The notes: generated from the letters alone by a model not told the origin. DNA of 64,000 nt from Paracoccaceae bacterium (GCA_018222585.1 JAAFAB010000008.1:1-64000); one strand, 5' to 3'. Shown: positions 26,562 to 35,600, counted from the first letter of the stretch. Numbers and translations: made by a program.

Positions 26562-26990
26562 CTATTCCTTTTCCATGGTGCATTGCAGCGGGTGCTGGTG
26601 CTTGCGGGCGAAGTCCATCACCTGCGCCACCTTTGTTTCCGCGATCTCGTGGCTGAACACGCCGACGACGGCGACACCCTTCTTGTGCACCGTCAGCATG
26701 ATCTCGAAGGCCTGGGCATGGGTCATGCCGAAGAAGCGTTCCAGCACCAGCACGACGAATTCCATCGGCGTGTAGTCGTCGTTCAGCAGCAGCACCTTGT
26801 AGAGCGGCGGGCGCTTGGTCTTCGGCTTGGTGTCCAGCACCACCGACAGGTCGCCGTCATCACCGCCCTCGTCGTCCTTGTCCGCCATGCGGATCGCCGC
26901 GGAAAGTGCCGCGCTGCGGGCCGCCGTCACGGGCAGATCCGCTGCAGGGATATCCTGCCCGGCCTTCGGGGTCATCGTCTCATCACTCAT
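26562..26990 (-). CDS. clpS: ATP-dependent Clp protease adaptor
   Basis: A 142-residue adaptor that delivers N-degron substrates to ClpAP. The ClpS core is [27 protein letters not shown] and [18 protein letters not shown]. An N-terminal extension of about 60 residues, polar and acidic, is longer than in many relatives and may be flexible. The ATG at 26990 is preferred; a GTG two codons earlier is also possible. No strong ribosome binding site is visible for either. Confidence 0.92.
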   Translation of the reverse strand: MSDETMTPKAGQDIPAADLPVTAARSAALSAAIRMADKDDEGGDDGDLSVVLDTKPKTKRPPLYKVLLLNDDYTPMEFVVLVLERFFGMTHAQAFEIMLTVHKKGVAVVGVFSHEIAETKVAQVMDFARKHQHPLQCTMEKE

Positions 26991-27163
26991 GGTCACGTCG
27001 GTCGTCGCTTCCGCCGGTTCGCTTCGAGCCCGGTGGCCCTGGCAGCAGTGAAATACGCTGAAAGGAGGCTGCCGGCAGTCAAGTTTGAAGTTTCGGGGTC
27101 AGGCTGCTCTATATAACGTCGGCACGGCCTCATGGAAGGCCCAGCCGGAAGTGCAGGGACAAA

Positions 27164-27865
27164 ATGACACGAAAAATCACAACAATCGGTTTCGATGCGG
27201 ATGACACTCTCTGGCACAATGAGCGTTTCTTCCAGCTCACGCAGCAGCGATTCGCCGAGCTTCTCGCCGATCACGCCGCGCCCGACCACCTGGCGGAGCG
27301 GCTTCTGGCGGCCGAGCGGCGCAACCTCGGGCGCTACGGTTTCGGCATCAAGGGCTTCGTGCTGTCGATGATCGAGACCGCGCTGGAGGTGACCGGGCAG
27401 CGGGTGCCGGGCGCGGTGATTTCGCAGATCATCGCCGCCGGGCAGGAGATGCTGGCCCATCCCATCGAACTGCTGCCCCATGCCAGGGACGCCGTCGAGA
27501 CCCTGGCCGAGGGCCACAGCGTCGTGCTGATCACCAAGGGTGACCTGCTGGACCAGGAGCGCAAGCTGGCGCAGTCGGGACTGGGGGATCTCTTCGACGG
27601 AATCGAGATCGTCTCGGACAAGACGCCCGCCGTCTATGCCCGCATCTTCGCCAGCCATGGCGCCGGCGAGGGCGAGGCGCTGATGGTCGGCAATTCGATG
27701 AAATCCGACGTGCTGCCGGCGATCGCCGCCGGTGGTCACGGGGTCCATGTGCCCCACGGCCGGACCTGGGCGCTGGAACATGCCGAGGCCCCGGAGAACG
27801 AGCCGCGGTTTCACCTGCTCAGCGATCTTTCGGGCCTGCCGGCCCTGGTGGCGCGCCTCGGGTAA
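27164..27865 (+). CDS. HAD-superfamily hydrolase
   Basis: A 233-residue haloacid-dehalogenase-type hydrolase. Motif I is GFDADDTLW with the nucleophile and acid Asp. Motif II is VLITKGD, motif III is the Lys of SDKTPAVYARIF, and motif IV is LMVGNSMKSD. A helical cap lies between motifs I and II. A phosphatase role is likely but the substrate is not readable. It is divergent from clpS over 173 bp. Confidence 0.86.
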   Translation: MTRKITTIGFDADDTLWHNERFFQLTQQRFAELLADHAAPDHLAERLLAAERRNLGRYGFGIKGFVLSMIETALEVTGQRVPGAVISQIIAAGQEMLAHPIELLPHARDAVETLAEGHSVVLITKGDLLDQERKLAQSGLGDLFDGIEIVSDKTPAVYARIFASHGAGEGEALMVGNSMKSDVLPAIAAGGHGVHVPHGRTWALEHAEAPENEPRFHLLSDLSGLPALVARLG

Positions 27866-27985
27866 ACCGGCGCATTTCCGCCGCGCACCTCAGCTTCGCC
27901 CCGCATCTGTCTGAAAATCCTCCGCATTTGCACAATTACAAAGCCGCCTTTGCTTTTTGCAATCGCGCCGGAAAATCGCCTGTCT

Positions 27986-28008
27986 TGTGGGTAAGCTCGT
28001 GTGGATAA
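27986..28008 (-). promoter_or_regulatory. DnaA boxes upstream of the carboxypeptidase gene
   Basis: TGTGGATAA (28000-28008) is a perfect DnaA box on the minus strand. TGTGGGTAA (27986-27994) has one mismatch. A further partial box, TGTGATAAC, is at 28079-28087. They lie in a 297-bp spacer that is A/T-richer than its surroundings. Confidence 0.5.
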
Positions 28009-28162
28009 CTACATCTGGAAGCTGTACACAGCTGACACCCTCTCGCCCGGAAATGGTCACTTTGTTCACTTTCGGCCCTGTGATAACACTTGCAGAAGAC
28101 GACTACGCCGGACAACGGCGAGGCAGTATGGACCAGCCGGAAAACCGGCGGCGACGAGGCAG

Positions 28163-29701
28163 ATGGTGAATGACGTGGCAGGGCGGAGCATGAGACCGGC
28201 TCTTACCGGGCTTTTCCTTAGATTTTCGATAGTTGTACTGGCTCTTCTGGGTGCTTTGGTACTGCCGGCCGGGGTGCGCGCCGCGCCCTACGCCGAGATG
28301 GTGATCGACGCCCGCACTGGCGAGGTCCTGCGGTCTCGCAACGCCGACACGCGGCTGCATCCGGCCTCCCTGACCAAGATGATGACCCTCTACATCGCCT
28401 TCGAAGCAGTGGAGCACGGCGAAATCTCGCTCGACACCATGGTGCGCGTGTCCAGAAATGCGGCACAGGAGGAACCGTCGAAGCTGGGCCTTCGCGAAGG
28501 CCAGCGGATCAAGCTGCGTTACCTGATCCGCGCCGCGGCGGTGAAATCGGCCAATGATGCCGCCACCGCGATCGGCGAGGCGATCGAGGGCTCCGAGGCG
28601 GCCTTTGCGCGGCGGATGAACCGCACGGCGCAGGCGCTCGGCATGACCCGCACCACCTTCAAGAACGCCAACGGCCTGACCCGCGAAGGGCACCTGTCGA
28701 CCGCCCGCGACATGTCCACGCTGGGCCGGCATCTCTACTTCGACTACCCCGAGTATTTCCACCTGTTCTCGAGCATCACCGCCGATGTCGAGGGCCGGAC
28801 GGTCTACAACACCAACCGCAAGTTCCTGTCGGCCTACAACGGCGCCGACGGGATCAAGACCGGCTACACCCGGGCGGCGGGCTTCAACCTGACCGCCTCG
28901 GCGCATCGCGGCAACAAGCATATCATCGCGACGGTCTTCGGGGGCCGCTCGACCGCCTGGCGCAATGCCAAGATGACCGAGCTGCTGGACCTCGGGTTCT
29001 CCCGCGCGCCCTCCTCGGCCACGGTGCGCGCGCCCGGAAAGCCCGCTTACAATCCCGGCGATCCGCTGCTGATGGCCGGCAAGACGCTCCGCGTGAACCC
29101 GGCGCCGCGCAGCTCGCTGCGGCCCAAGGCCCGCCCTGCCCCCGCTCAGGACGTGCTGCCCTCGCAGGAAATGCTTCTGGCAGAGGTCGCGACGCCCGAG
29201 GCAGGCACCCTGGACGCCGCCGCCGCCGAAGCCCTGGCCTTTGCCACCACCGGGCAGCGCAGCGATGCGATCAGCCCCGGCGAGGAAGCCGTGGCCGAGG
29301 CCGCCGTTCCGCTGCCGCGCGGTCCGGTGGACAATCCGATCTCTCCGCGGGCCCGGCCCGGTGACCTGCTGCAGCAGTTCGCCCGCGCCCTTCCGGCGGA
29401 GGAAGAATCCGCCACGCCCGCGCCGGAGGTGCAACTGGTCACCCGCAGCGCCTCGTCCGGGGATCCCAACTGGGGCGTGAACGTCGGTCGCTATCCCAGC
29501 GAAGGCGCCGCCGAGCGGGTGCTGCTGACCACAGCCCTCTCCGAGATCGAGACACTGGAAGGCGCCGACCGCGCCGTGATCCGCTCGACCACCGGGTTCG
29601 ACGCCAACTTCAAGGGGCTGACCCGCGACGCGGCGGACCGTACCTGCCGCCGCCTGAACGCGCGCAACATGACCTGCTTCATGGTGAGCCCCGGCGCCTG
29701 A
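28163..29701 (+). CDS. D-alanyl-D-alanine carboxypeptidase (S11) with C-terminal SPOR domain
   Basis: A 512-residue exported penicillin-binding protein that removes the terminal D-Ala from peptidoglycan stems. After a signal peptide (about residues 1-40, ending GVRA) the catalytic motifs are in order: SLTK at 69-72 (nucleophile Ser69), SAN at 129-131, KTG at 232-234. A Pro/Ala-rich linker of about 100 residues follows. The last roughly 75 residues, from WGVNVGRYPSEGAAERVL, look like a SPOR domain, which binds denuded septal glycan. The start could be ATG 28163 or 28190. DnaA boxes lie upstream. Confidence 0.93.
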   Translation: MVNDVAGRSMRPALTGLFLRFSIVVLALLGALVLPAGVRAAPYAEMVIDARTGEVLRSRNADTRLHPASLTKMMTLYIAFEAVEHGEISLDTMVRVSRNAAQEEPSKLGLREGQRIKLRYLIRAAAVKSANDAATAIGEAIEGSEAAFARRMNRTAQALGMTRTTFKNANGLTREGHLSTARDMSTLGRHLYFDYPEYFHLFSSITADVEGRTVYNTNRKFLSAYNGADGIKTGYTRAAGFNLTASAHRGNKHIIATVFGGRSTAWRNAKMTELLDLGFSRAPSSATVRAPGKPAYNPGDPLLMAGKTLRVNPAPRSSLRPKARPAPAQDVLPSQEMLLAEVATPEAGTLDAAAAEALAFATTGQRSDAISPGEEAVAEAAVPLPRGPVDNPISPRARPGDLLQQFARALPAEEESATPAPEVQLVTRSASSGDPNWGVNVGRYPSEGAAERVLLTTALSEIETLEGADRAVIRSTTGFDANFKGLTRDAADRTCRRLNARNMTCFMVSPGA

Positions 29702-29830
29702 GCGCCGTCCCCCGCAACAGCCGCCGGCGCAAGCCAGCGCCGGCCATTCCCCCGGCGGCAGCCGAGGGACGCACGCAGCCCGCAGGGCCCGGCAGTGTCC
29801 AGGGCCCGATAGTGTCAGGAATTGGCCAAC

Positions 29831-29989
29831 TCAGGGCTTGGGGCGGTCGTCCCACTGATCCGACAGGATCCGCTGGCTGGAGCCGTCGGGATCCTCGTAC
29901 TGATCGCTGCGCACCGTCCAGATGAAGGCCACCAGCCCCAAACCGCCGAGAAACAGCGAGATCGGGATGAGCCAGACCAGAATATCCAT
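29831..29989 (-). CDS. ccoS: cbb3 oxidase assembly protein CcoS
   Basis: A 52-residue membrane protein starting MDILVWLIPISLFLGGLGLV, one helix, then FIWTVRSDQYEDPDG, the hallmark of CcoS/FixS. It is needed for insertion of heme b and copper into cbb3-type cytochrome oxidase. The ATG at 29989 follows AAGG. It is the last gene of ccoG-fixH-ccoI-ccoS and is convergent with the carboxypeptidase gene. Confidence 0.92.
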   Translation of the reverse strand: MDILVWLIPISLFLGGLGLVAFIWTVRSDQYEDPDGSSQRILSDQWDDRPKP

Positions 29990-30048
29990 TGCCTTGTCCC
30001 CTTTCAGGCCCGCAGGCCCCTGGCTCTCTGCCCCGGTCCCCGGCTGCC

Positions 30049-32247
30049 TCAGCGCAGCCGCAGGGCGTTGAGCGATACGGTGATCGAGCTGGCCGACATG
30101 GCCAGCGCCGCGATCAGGGGCGAACAGAGCCCCGCCACGGCCAGCGGCACCGCGATCACGTTGTAGAACGTCGCTATCCGGAAGTTTTCCCGAATCCGCC
30201 GCGTCGCGCGAGCGGACGTTCGCAGGGCCCCCGGAATGGGCGACAGGTCGCCTCCCAGCAGGACGATATCGGAGGCAACCCGCGCAGCATCCAGCGCGGA
30301 AGCCGGGGAAATCGAGACATGGGCGGTGGAAAGGGCCGCCGTGTCGTTCAGCCCGTCCCCGACCATCAGCACCTTCGCGCCGTCTTCCTGCAGGGCCGCG
30401 ATTCGCGCAGCCTTGTCGCCGGGAAGGGCACCGGCCTGCCAGTCGGTGATCCCGAGACGCGCCGCCAGGGCCGCCACGGCGCCTTCGGCATCGCCCGAGA
30501 TCAGCGCCACCCGCCTGCCCTGTGCCAGCAGGTCGGCAACGGCCTCTGCGGCACCGGGGCGCAGGCTGTCGGCAAAGCGGATCTCGGTCAGGCCCTCGGG
30601 GGTCTGAAGCCAGGTGGCGGTGCCGGGCCCCGGGGTGGCGCCCAGCCATTCGGCGCGGCCAAGGCGGACCGGGTGGCCCTCCAGCAGGGCCTCGGTGCCG
30701 TAGCCCGGGAGCTCGCGCAGCGCCTCCAGCGCCACGGGGGTCTCCCCCGCCAGGGCAGCCGCCAGCGCCTGCGACAGCGGGTGCGCGGAGGCCGAGGCCA
30801 GCGCCAGCGCGATGCCGCGCGCCCCGGGCGGCAGATCGTCGAGGTTCACCAGCTGCGGCTTGCCCGAGGTCAGGGTGCCGGTCTTGTCGAAGACCACCGT
30901 GTCGACCTCGGAAAGGCGCTCCAGCGCGGTCTCGTGCTTGACCAGCATCCCGCGCCGGAACAGCCGCCCCGAGGCGGCGGTGGTGACGGCGGGCACGGCG
31001 AGGCCGAGGGCACAGGGGCAGGTGATGATCAGCACGGCGGCGGCGATGTTCAGCGCCACGCGCAGGTCGCCGGACCAGAGGAACCAGCCGAGGAAGGACA
31101 AGGCCGAGAGGATATGCACCCCCGGGGCGTAGAGCTTCGCCGCCCGGTCGGCCAGCGAGGTATACCGCGAGCGGCCGCTTTCGGCGATCGCCACCAGGTC
31201 GGCCATGCGCGCCAGAGAGGTATCGCGGCCGATGGCCGTGGCGCGCACCACCAGCGGGCCGGTCAGGTTGACCTCGCCGGCGCTGACCCGCTGTCCCGGG
31301 CGGGCGGGGACGGGGCGCGTCTCGCCGGTCAGCAGCGCGCGGTCGAGCTCCGAGGCGCCCTCGGCGATCTCTCCGTCCACCGGCATCCGGGCGCCGGGGC
31401 GGACCACCACCAGATCGCCGATGCGCAGTTCGGCCACGGGCAGTTGCACCTCGGCCCCGTCGCGGCGCACCAGGGCGCGGGGCACCTCCAGCGCGGTCAG
31501 TTCCTCGGCGGCGGAACGGGCGGCGGCGCGGGTGCGGTGATCCAGGTAGCGGCCCGCCAGCAAGAAGAAGGTCAGCGTCAGCGCGGCGTCGAAATAGGCG
31601 TGTTCGCCCGACAGCGAGGTCTCCCAGAGGGAGGTGACCAGGGCCAGCACGATGGCGAGCGCGATCGGCACGTCCATGTTCAGGCGGCGGACGCGCAGGG
31701 CGGCGAAGGCACTGACAAAGAAGGGCTGAGCGCAGAAGGCGATGGCCGGCAGGGTGATCGCGGCGCTGATCCAGTGGAACAGGTCGCGGGTCGCATCCGC
31801 CGCGCCAGACCAGACCGAGACCGACAGCAGCATGACGTTCATGCTGGCGAAGCCGGCGACGGCGAGGCGCATCAGCAGGGCCCGGCCCGCGCGGTCGGTG
31901 GCGGTGGCGGCGATGGTGCCGGGGTCAAGTTCGTGGGCCTCGTAGCCCACCCCTTCGACGACCCGCACGAGGTCTTCGGCGGTGACCTCGGGATCGGCCT
32001 TCACCTGGGCGCGCTTCAGGGTCAGGTTGACACGCGCCTCGCGCACGCCGGGCGCCCGCGACAGAGCCCGCTCGACCGTGTCGATGCAGGCGGCGCAGTG
32101 GATACCGGGCAACGAAAGCGCCAGGGTGGCGCCTTCGATCTGCGCGGCGCGGGCCGCCAGGTCCTCGGCCGCCGGGGCGACGGCGCAGGCGGGGCAGGCC
32201 GCCATGCCGCCCCGCTCGGCCCCGATATCTGCAGTCAGATCGGCCAT
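30049..32247 (-). CDS. ccoI: Copper-transporting P1B-type ATPase for cbb3 oxidase
   Basis: A 732-residue inner-membrane pump that exports copper for assembly of cbb3 oxidase. An N-terminal CPAC motif (residues 18-21) precedes a heavy-metal-associated domain with CAAC at 51-54. Eight helices follow, with the CPC motif in IITCPCALGLAVP. The phosphorylation loop has VFDKTGTLTSGK and the hinge has VGDGLNDTAAL. It starts 7 bp after the fixH stop. The CcoI/FixI assignment follows from this operon, as opposed to the housekeeping copper exporter CopA. Confidence 0.95.
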   Translation of the reverse strand: MADLTADIGAERGGMAACPACAVAPAAEDLAARAAQIEGATLALSLPGIHCAACIDTVERALSRAPGVREARVNLTLKRAQVKADPEVTAEDLVRVVEGVGYEAHELDPGTIAATATDRAGRALLMRLAVAGFASMNVMLLSVSVWSGAADATRDLFHWISAAITLPAIAFCAQPFFVSAFAALRVRRLNMDVPIALAIVLALVTSLWETSLSGEHAYFDAALTLTFFLLAGRYLDHRTRAAARSAAEELTALEVPRALVRRDGAEVQLPVAELRIGDLVVVRPGARMPVDGEIAEGASELDRALLTGETRPVPARPGQRVSAGEVNLTGPLVVRATAIGRDTSLARMADLVAIAESGRSRYTSLADRAAKLYAPGVHILSALSFLGWFLWSGDLRVALNIAAAVLIITCPCALGLAVPAVTTAASGRLFRRGMLVKHETALERLSEVDTVVFDKTGTLTSGKPQLVNLDDLPPGARGIALALASASAHPLSQALAAALAGETPVALEALRELPGYGTEALLEGHPVRLGRAEWLGATPGPGTATWLQTPEGLTEIRFADSLRPGAAEAVADLLAQGRRVALISGDAEGAVAALAARLGITDWQAGALPGDKAARIAALQEDGAKVLMVGDGLNDTAALSTAHVSISPASALDAARVASDIVLLGGDLSPIPGALRTSARATRRIRENFRIATFYNVIAVPLAVAGLCSPLIAALAMSASSITVSLNALRLR

Positions 32248-32254
32248 GATGCCC

Positions 32255-32731
32255 TCAGCGCGTCACATGCAGGTCGAGACGCTGGAGGAACTCCGTCCCG
32301 TCGTCGGCAATGGCCGAGAAGCGGACGATCCACTTGCCCTCGCTCAGTTCCAGCGGCGCCTCGAAGCCCTGCCCGGTCCAGGCCAGTTGCGGCACCCGGT
32401 CATCGGTCGAATCGGTCGGGCGTCCGACGACGGCATGGATCTCCTGCGGGCGCACCGGGGTGCCGGCGGCATCGGTGACCGTCAGGTGGATCCAGCCGTC
32501 GCGATCCTCGGCCGCGACCTGCCAGCCCAGGCGCTGCTGGTCGGCGACGCGCTCATCGAACTGCTGGCTGAAGACATAGGTGTTGTCCACTTCGAGGCCG
32601 GGGAAGGTGCCGATGGCCTGACTGGCCATGTAGACATTGACCGTGATGATCACCCCGAAGAAGGCCACGAAGCCCGCCAGCACATGCCAGCCCGTCAGCC
32701 TGAAACCGCTCTCCGCTGTCTCGCTCATCAT
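32255..32731 (-). CDS. ccoH: FixH-family cbb3 assembly protein
   Basis: A 158-residue protein with one N-terminal helix (WHVLAGFVAFFGVIITVNVYMA) and a periplasmic domain ending GKWIVRFSAIADDGTEFLQRLDLHV. It matches CcoH/FixH, which interacts with CcoN and CcoP during cbb3 assembly. The start overlaps the ccoG stop as ATGA, and ccoI begins seven bases after its stop. Confidence 0.92.
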   Translation of the reverse strand: MMSETAESGFRLTGWHVLAGFVAFFGVIITVNVYMASQAIGTFPGLEVDNTYVFSQQFDERVADQQRLGWQVAAEDRDGWIHLTVTDAAGTPVRPQEIHAVVGRPTDSTDDRVPQLAWTGQGFEAPLELSEGKWIVRFSAIADDGTEFLQRLDLHVTR

Positions 32732-34161
32732 TCTGCCTTTCCGTTGAAGACCGTGCCCTCGCTGGCGCGGTCGCCGTTGTCCAGGTCCTCGACCCAGAGG
32801 GTGAAGCCGGTGCGGTCGCTCTGCGCCGGGGCGGAGCCGGCCGGCGCGGTGATGTAGACGCGGGCCAGGTGGGTGCTGTCGGGGGCGACCTCGACCCGCG
32901 CATCCTCGCTGCCCTCGACCTGCACCTCAAGGCCCGGCACATCGGCGGCGCTGACGCGGAACTGGCGTTCCTCGCCATGCTTGTTGCGCAGCCGCACGTC
33001 GTAGACGTTGCGGATCGTGCCGTCGGACAGGGTGACATAGGTCGGGTTGCGCACCGGCGCGACGGTGATGTCGATGTCCGAGCGCACGAAGAGCGCCACC
33101 ACGAGGCCGACGCCGACCGCCGCCCAGAGTACGGTGTAGAGAATCGTCCGGGGCCGGAAGACATGCCGCCAGATCTTGCGCGGCTCGGCGCCCTTGCGCT
33201 CGGCCTGCTCGTCGGTGAGGGCCAGGTAGTCGATCAGCCCGCGCGGCTTGCCGACCTTGTCCATCACGTCGTCGCAGGCGTCGATGCAGAGCGCGCAGGT
33301 GATGCAGGCCATCTGCTGACCGTCACGGATGTCGATGCCCATCGGGCAGACGTTGACGCAGGCATTGCAGTCGATGCAGTCGCCAAGCTTGTCGGCGCCC
33401 TCGGCCTTGCGGTGCTTGCCGCGCGGCTCGCCGCGCCAGTCGCGGTAGGCGACGGTGATCGTGTCCTCGTCCATCATCGCGGCCTGGATGCGCGGCCAGG
33501 GGCAGGCGTAGATACAGATCTGTTCCCGCGCGAAGCCACCGAAGAAGAAGGTGGTGAGGGTGAGGATCAGCATGGTCGTATAGGCCACCGGATGCGCCGA
33601 AAGCGTCACCAGGTCGCGCAGCAGGCTGGGCGCATCGGCAAAATAGAAAACCCAGGCCCCGCCGGTCGCCAGTCCGATGAACAGCCAGGCCACCCACTTG
33701 GTCAGCCGCAGGCGGACCTTGCGCAGATCCCACGTCTTCTGCCGGTGCAGGCGCAGGCGGGCGTTGCGGTCGCCCTCGATCCAGCGTTCGACCAGGATGA
33801 ACAGGTCCGTCCAGACGGTCTGCGGGCAGGCATAGCCGCACCACACCCGGCCAAGTGCCGAGGTGAACAGGAACAGCCCCAGCCCAGCCATCACCAGCAG
33901 GCCGGCGATGAAGTAGAACTCATGCGGCCAGATCTCGATCCAGAAGAAGAAGAAGCGCCGGTTGGCGAGGTCGATCAGCACCGCCTGGTCGGGCAGGTTC
34001 GGGCCGCGATCCCAGCGGATCCAGGGGGTGATGTAGTAGATCCCCAGCGTCACCAGCATGAGGATCCATTTCAGACTGCGGAAGCGCCCTTTCACCCGGC
34101 GGGGAAAGATCGGTTCCCTGGCGGCGTAAAGCTGGGGCGTCTCGGTATCGGGGGAGGTCAC
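32728..34161 (-). CDS. ccoG: cbb3 oxidase accessory protein CcoG (polyferredoxin)
   Basis: A 477-residue membrane ferredoxin, also called FixG or RdxB, thought to reduce copper for cbb3 assembly. Helices near the N-terminus are followed by a NapH-like CGYACPQTVWTD and two 4Fe-4S motifs, CIDCNACVNVCPMGI and CITCALCIDAC. The C-terminal domain is an immunoglobulin-like fold. I chose the GTG at 34161 because GGAAG lies a few bases upstream and it gives family length. An FNR box sits 60 bp upstream, so this operon has its own oxygen-controlled promoter. Confidence 0.94.
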   Translation of the reverse strand: MTSPDTETPQLYAAREPIFPRRVKGRFRSLKWILMLVTLGIYYITPWIRWDRGPNLPDQAVLIDLANRRFFFFWIEIWPHEFYFIAGLLVMAGLGLFLFTSALGRVWCGYACPQTVWTDLFILVERWIEGDRNARLRLHRQKTWDLRKVRLRLTKWVAWLFIGLATGGAWVFYFADAPSLLRDLVTLSAHPVAYTTMLILTLTTFFFGGFAREQICIYACPWPRIQAAMMDEDTITVAYRDWRGEPRGKHRKAEGADKLGDCIDCNACVNVCPMGIDIRDGQQMACITCALCIDACDDVMDKVGKPRGLIDYLALTDEQAERKGAEPRKIWRHVFRPRTILYTVLWAAVGVGLVVALFVRSDIDITVAPVRNPTYVTLSDGTIRNVYDVRLRNKHGEERQFRVSAADVPGLEVQVEGSEDARVEVAPDSTHLARVYITAPAGSAPAQSDRTGFTLWVEDLDNGDRASEGTVFNGKAE

Positions 34162-34220
34162 TTGGAGCTTCCTTCGGGCAATGCGTGTCAGTCTTCTCGC
34201 AAGAGGACGCTTGCGGAACA

Positions 34221-34234
34221 TTGACTTGCATCAA
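34221..34234 (-). promoter_or_regulatory. FNR/FnrL box upstream of ccoG
   Basis: TTGACTTGCATCAA matches the FNR consensus TTGAY-N4-RTCAA at every fixed position. It is centred about 67 bp upstream of the ccoG start. Confidence 0.85.
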
Positions 34235-34265
34235 ATGCGACATTTTCCCTGCACCTATTGCGCGC

Positions 34266-35159
34266 CTATGTCGCATCCCCCCAGGCGGCCCGGGCCTGGC
34301 GCAGCAGCCAGCGGGCGAAATCCCGGGCAGCGGGCCGCAGCCGATCGGGACGGGTCAGCAGGAAATAGCCCTTCTTTCTGACATCCTCGTGCAGCAGGCG
34401 CAGGCGACCGGCCTTCAGATCCTCCTCGGCGAAGGCCCGGGCCATGGCCCCGACCCCCCGGCCCGAGCGCAGCGCCTCGACCATCAGGTTGCCGGGCAGC
34501 GTCGTAAGGCCGCGGGTCGGGTTCAGCCGCGCGCCCTGCCATTCGAGGAAATCGCTCGCCTCGGTGGTGCCGAGTTCCTGGAACCACGGGTAATCGGCCA
34601 GCTCGGCAGGAGACGGATCGAGGTCGACGGGAATCAGGTCCGGCGAGGCGAGGACGGCAATCGGGCTGCGCACCAGCAATTCGGCGTTCAGCCCAGGCCA
34701 GTCGCCGTTGCCATAGCGCAGCGCGATATCCGCTGCGCCCGGCCCGACATCGCGCAACTGCGCGGTCGGATCGATCATCAACGAGACCTCGGGATGGGCC
34801 TGCTGGTACTCCGCCAGGCGCGGCATGAGGAAGTAGCTGGCCAGGCTGGGGGTGCAGGTCACGAGGATCGCGCGGCCCTGCTCTTCGCCCTTCAGGCGCT
34901 GCACCACCGCCTCGATCCCCGCCACGCCTTCGCGCACCGAATCAGCCAGCAACCGGCCCTCCTCCGTCAGTTCCAGGGACCGCGCACCACGGCGCACCAG
35001 GGGGACCCCGATATGGGCCTCCAGCGCCTTCACCTGCTGGCTGACGGCGGCATGGCTGACGTTCAGCCGACTGCCAGCCGCCACCGTCGAGCCCGTCTCG
35101 GCAAGGGCGGCCAACGCGCGCAGGGCGGTCAACGGAGGGAGGGAAAGCCAGTCTATCAT
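34266..35159 (-). CDS. LysR-family (GcvA-like) regulator inside the cbb3 cluster
   Basis: A 297-residue LysR protein. The start MIDWLSLPPLTALRALAALAETGS and helix-turn-helix VSHAAVSQQVKALEAHIGVPLVRR are of GcvA type. The effector domain follows. It interrupts the space between ccoP and ccoG, where related bacteria usually have the two operons side by side. An inverted repeat ATGTAA-N7-TTACAT overlaps its start codon, suggesting autoregulation. Two micro-genes start divergently 96 bp away and are its likely targets. The effector is unknown. Confidence 0.88.
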   Translation of the reverse strand: MIDWLSLPPLTALRALAALAETGSTVAAGSRLNVSHAAVSQQVKALEAHIGVPLVRRGARSLELTEEGRLLADSVREGVAGIEAVVQRLKGEEQGRAILVTCTPSLASYFLMPRLAEYQQAHPEVSLMIDPTAQLRDVGPGAADIALRYGNGDWPGLNAELLVRSPIAVLASPDLIPVDLDPSPAELADYPWFQELGTTEASDFLEWQGARLNPTRGLTTLPGNLMVEALRSGRGVGAMARAFAEEDLKAGRLRLLHEDVRKKGYFLLTRPDRLRPAARDFARWLLRQARAAWGDAT

Positions 35160-35176
35160 GTAAATCTACCTTACAT
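35158..35176. promoter_or_regulatory. Inverted repeat ATGTAA-N7-TTACAT at LysR start
   Basis: A perfect 6+6 inverted repeat with a seven-base spacer. Its left arm overlaps the LysR start codon and its right arm lies towards the divergent micro-genes. The spacing contains a T-N11-A core, as in LysR-type boxes. Confidence 0.5.
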
Positions 35177-35254
35177 CCTATCAGCATTCCTGAATAGGGA
35201 GATCAGCTTCCAGACATTAAAACAAGGGCAGATACAGATTGAGGAGAAAGATCC

Positions 35255-35413
35255 ATGCTTCAGATCTTCGCAAAAACCTACATGACTGCCACCCGCTCCC
35301 GCCCCGCAGCCCTGCCCTCGGGATATCGCCCGGCCGAAACCCTGCCCCGACTGGAGGCCGCCGCCCTGCGCGGCCAGGCCCGGCGAAGGAAGCCCAAGGA
35401 GGAGACGGAATGA
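35255..35413 (+). CDS. Micro-gene A: 52-residue basic protein, divergent from LysR
   Basis: A short frame starting at ATG 35255 after GAGGAGAAAG, a strong ribosome binding site. It reads MLQIFAKTYM, then TATRSRPAALPSGYRPAETL, and ends with a very basic tail RGQARRRKPKEETE. I recognise no family. Its stop overlaps the start of micro-gene B (ATGA), so the two would be co-translated. The positive charge suggests binding to membrane, nucleic acid or an acidic partner. Confidence 0.55.
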   Translation: MLQIFAKTYMTATRSRPAALPSGYRPAETLPRLEAAALRGQARRRKPKEETE

Positions 35414-35583
35414 TGGACCCGATTCTCTATCGCCCGCTCGACGTTCTGGACGAGCGCGTCCGCCGGGCCAGCGACTACCAGCGCCATGAGCCCCGTCCCA
35501 CGCCCCCCCGCAAGCCGCGCCGGCGGATGGGGTGGCTGGGGCCACGCTGGTGGTCCGGCTGGCCCGACGGCCCCCTGGGCTGA
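35410..35583 (+). CDS. Micro-gene B: 57-residue Arg/Pro/Trp-rich protein
   Basis: Starts ATGATG at 35410 directly after AAGGAGGAGACGGA, an unusually strong ribosome binding site, and overlaps the micro-gene A stop. It reads MMDPILYRPLDVLDERVRRA, then SDYQRHEPRPTPPRKPRRRM, then GWLGPRWWSGWPDGPLG. The N-terminal part may be helical, the rest is disordered with a Trp-rich end. No known family is recognised. Two hairpins follow the stop. Confidence 0.55.
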   Translation: MMDPILYRPLDVLDERVRRASDYQRHEPRPTPPRKPRRRMGWLGPRWWSGWPDGPLG

Positions 35584-35600
35584 GGCTGGCGACAGCCGGC

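Noticed and set aside
29723-29744. Terminator between the carboxypeptidase and ccoS genes
   Set aside because: A GCCGGCGC/GCGCCGGC hairpin exists but has no T-run; too weak to list as a feature.
29831-30649. 272-codon frame on minus overlapping ccoI and ccoS
   Set aside because: Only its last 52 codons are real (CcoS); the upstream part is ccoI read in the wrong frame.
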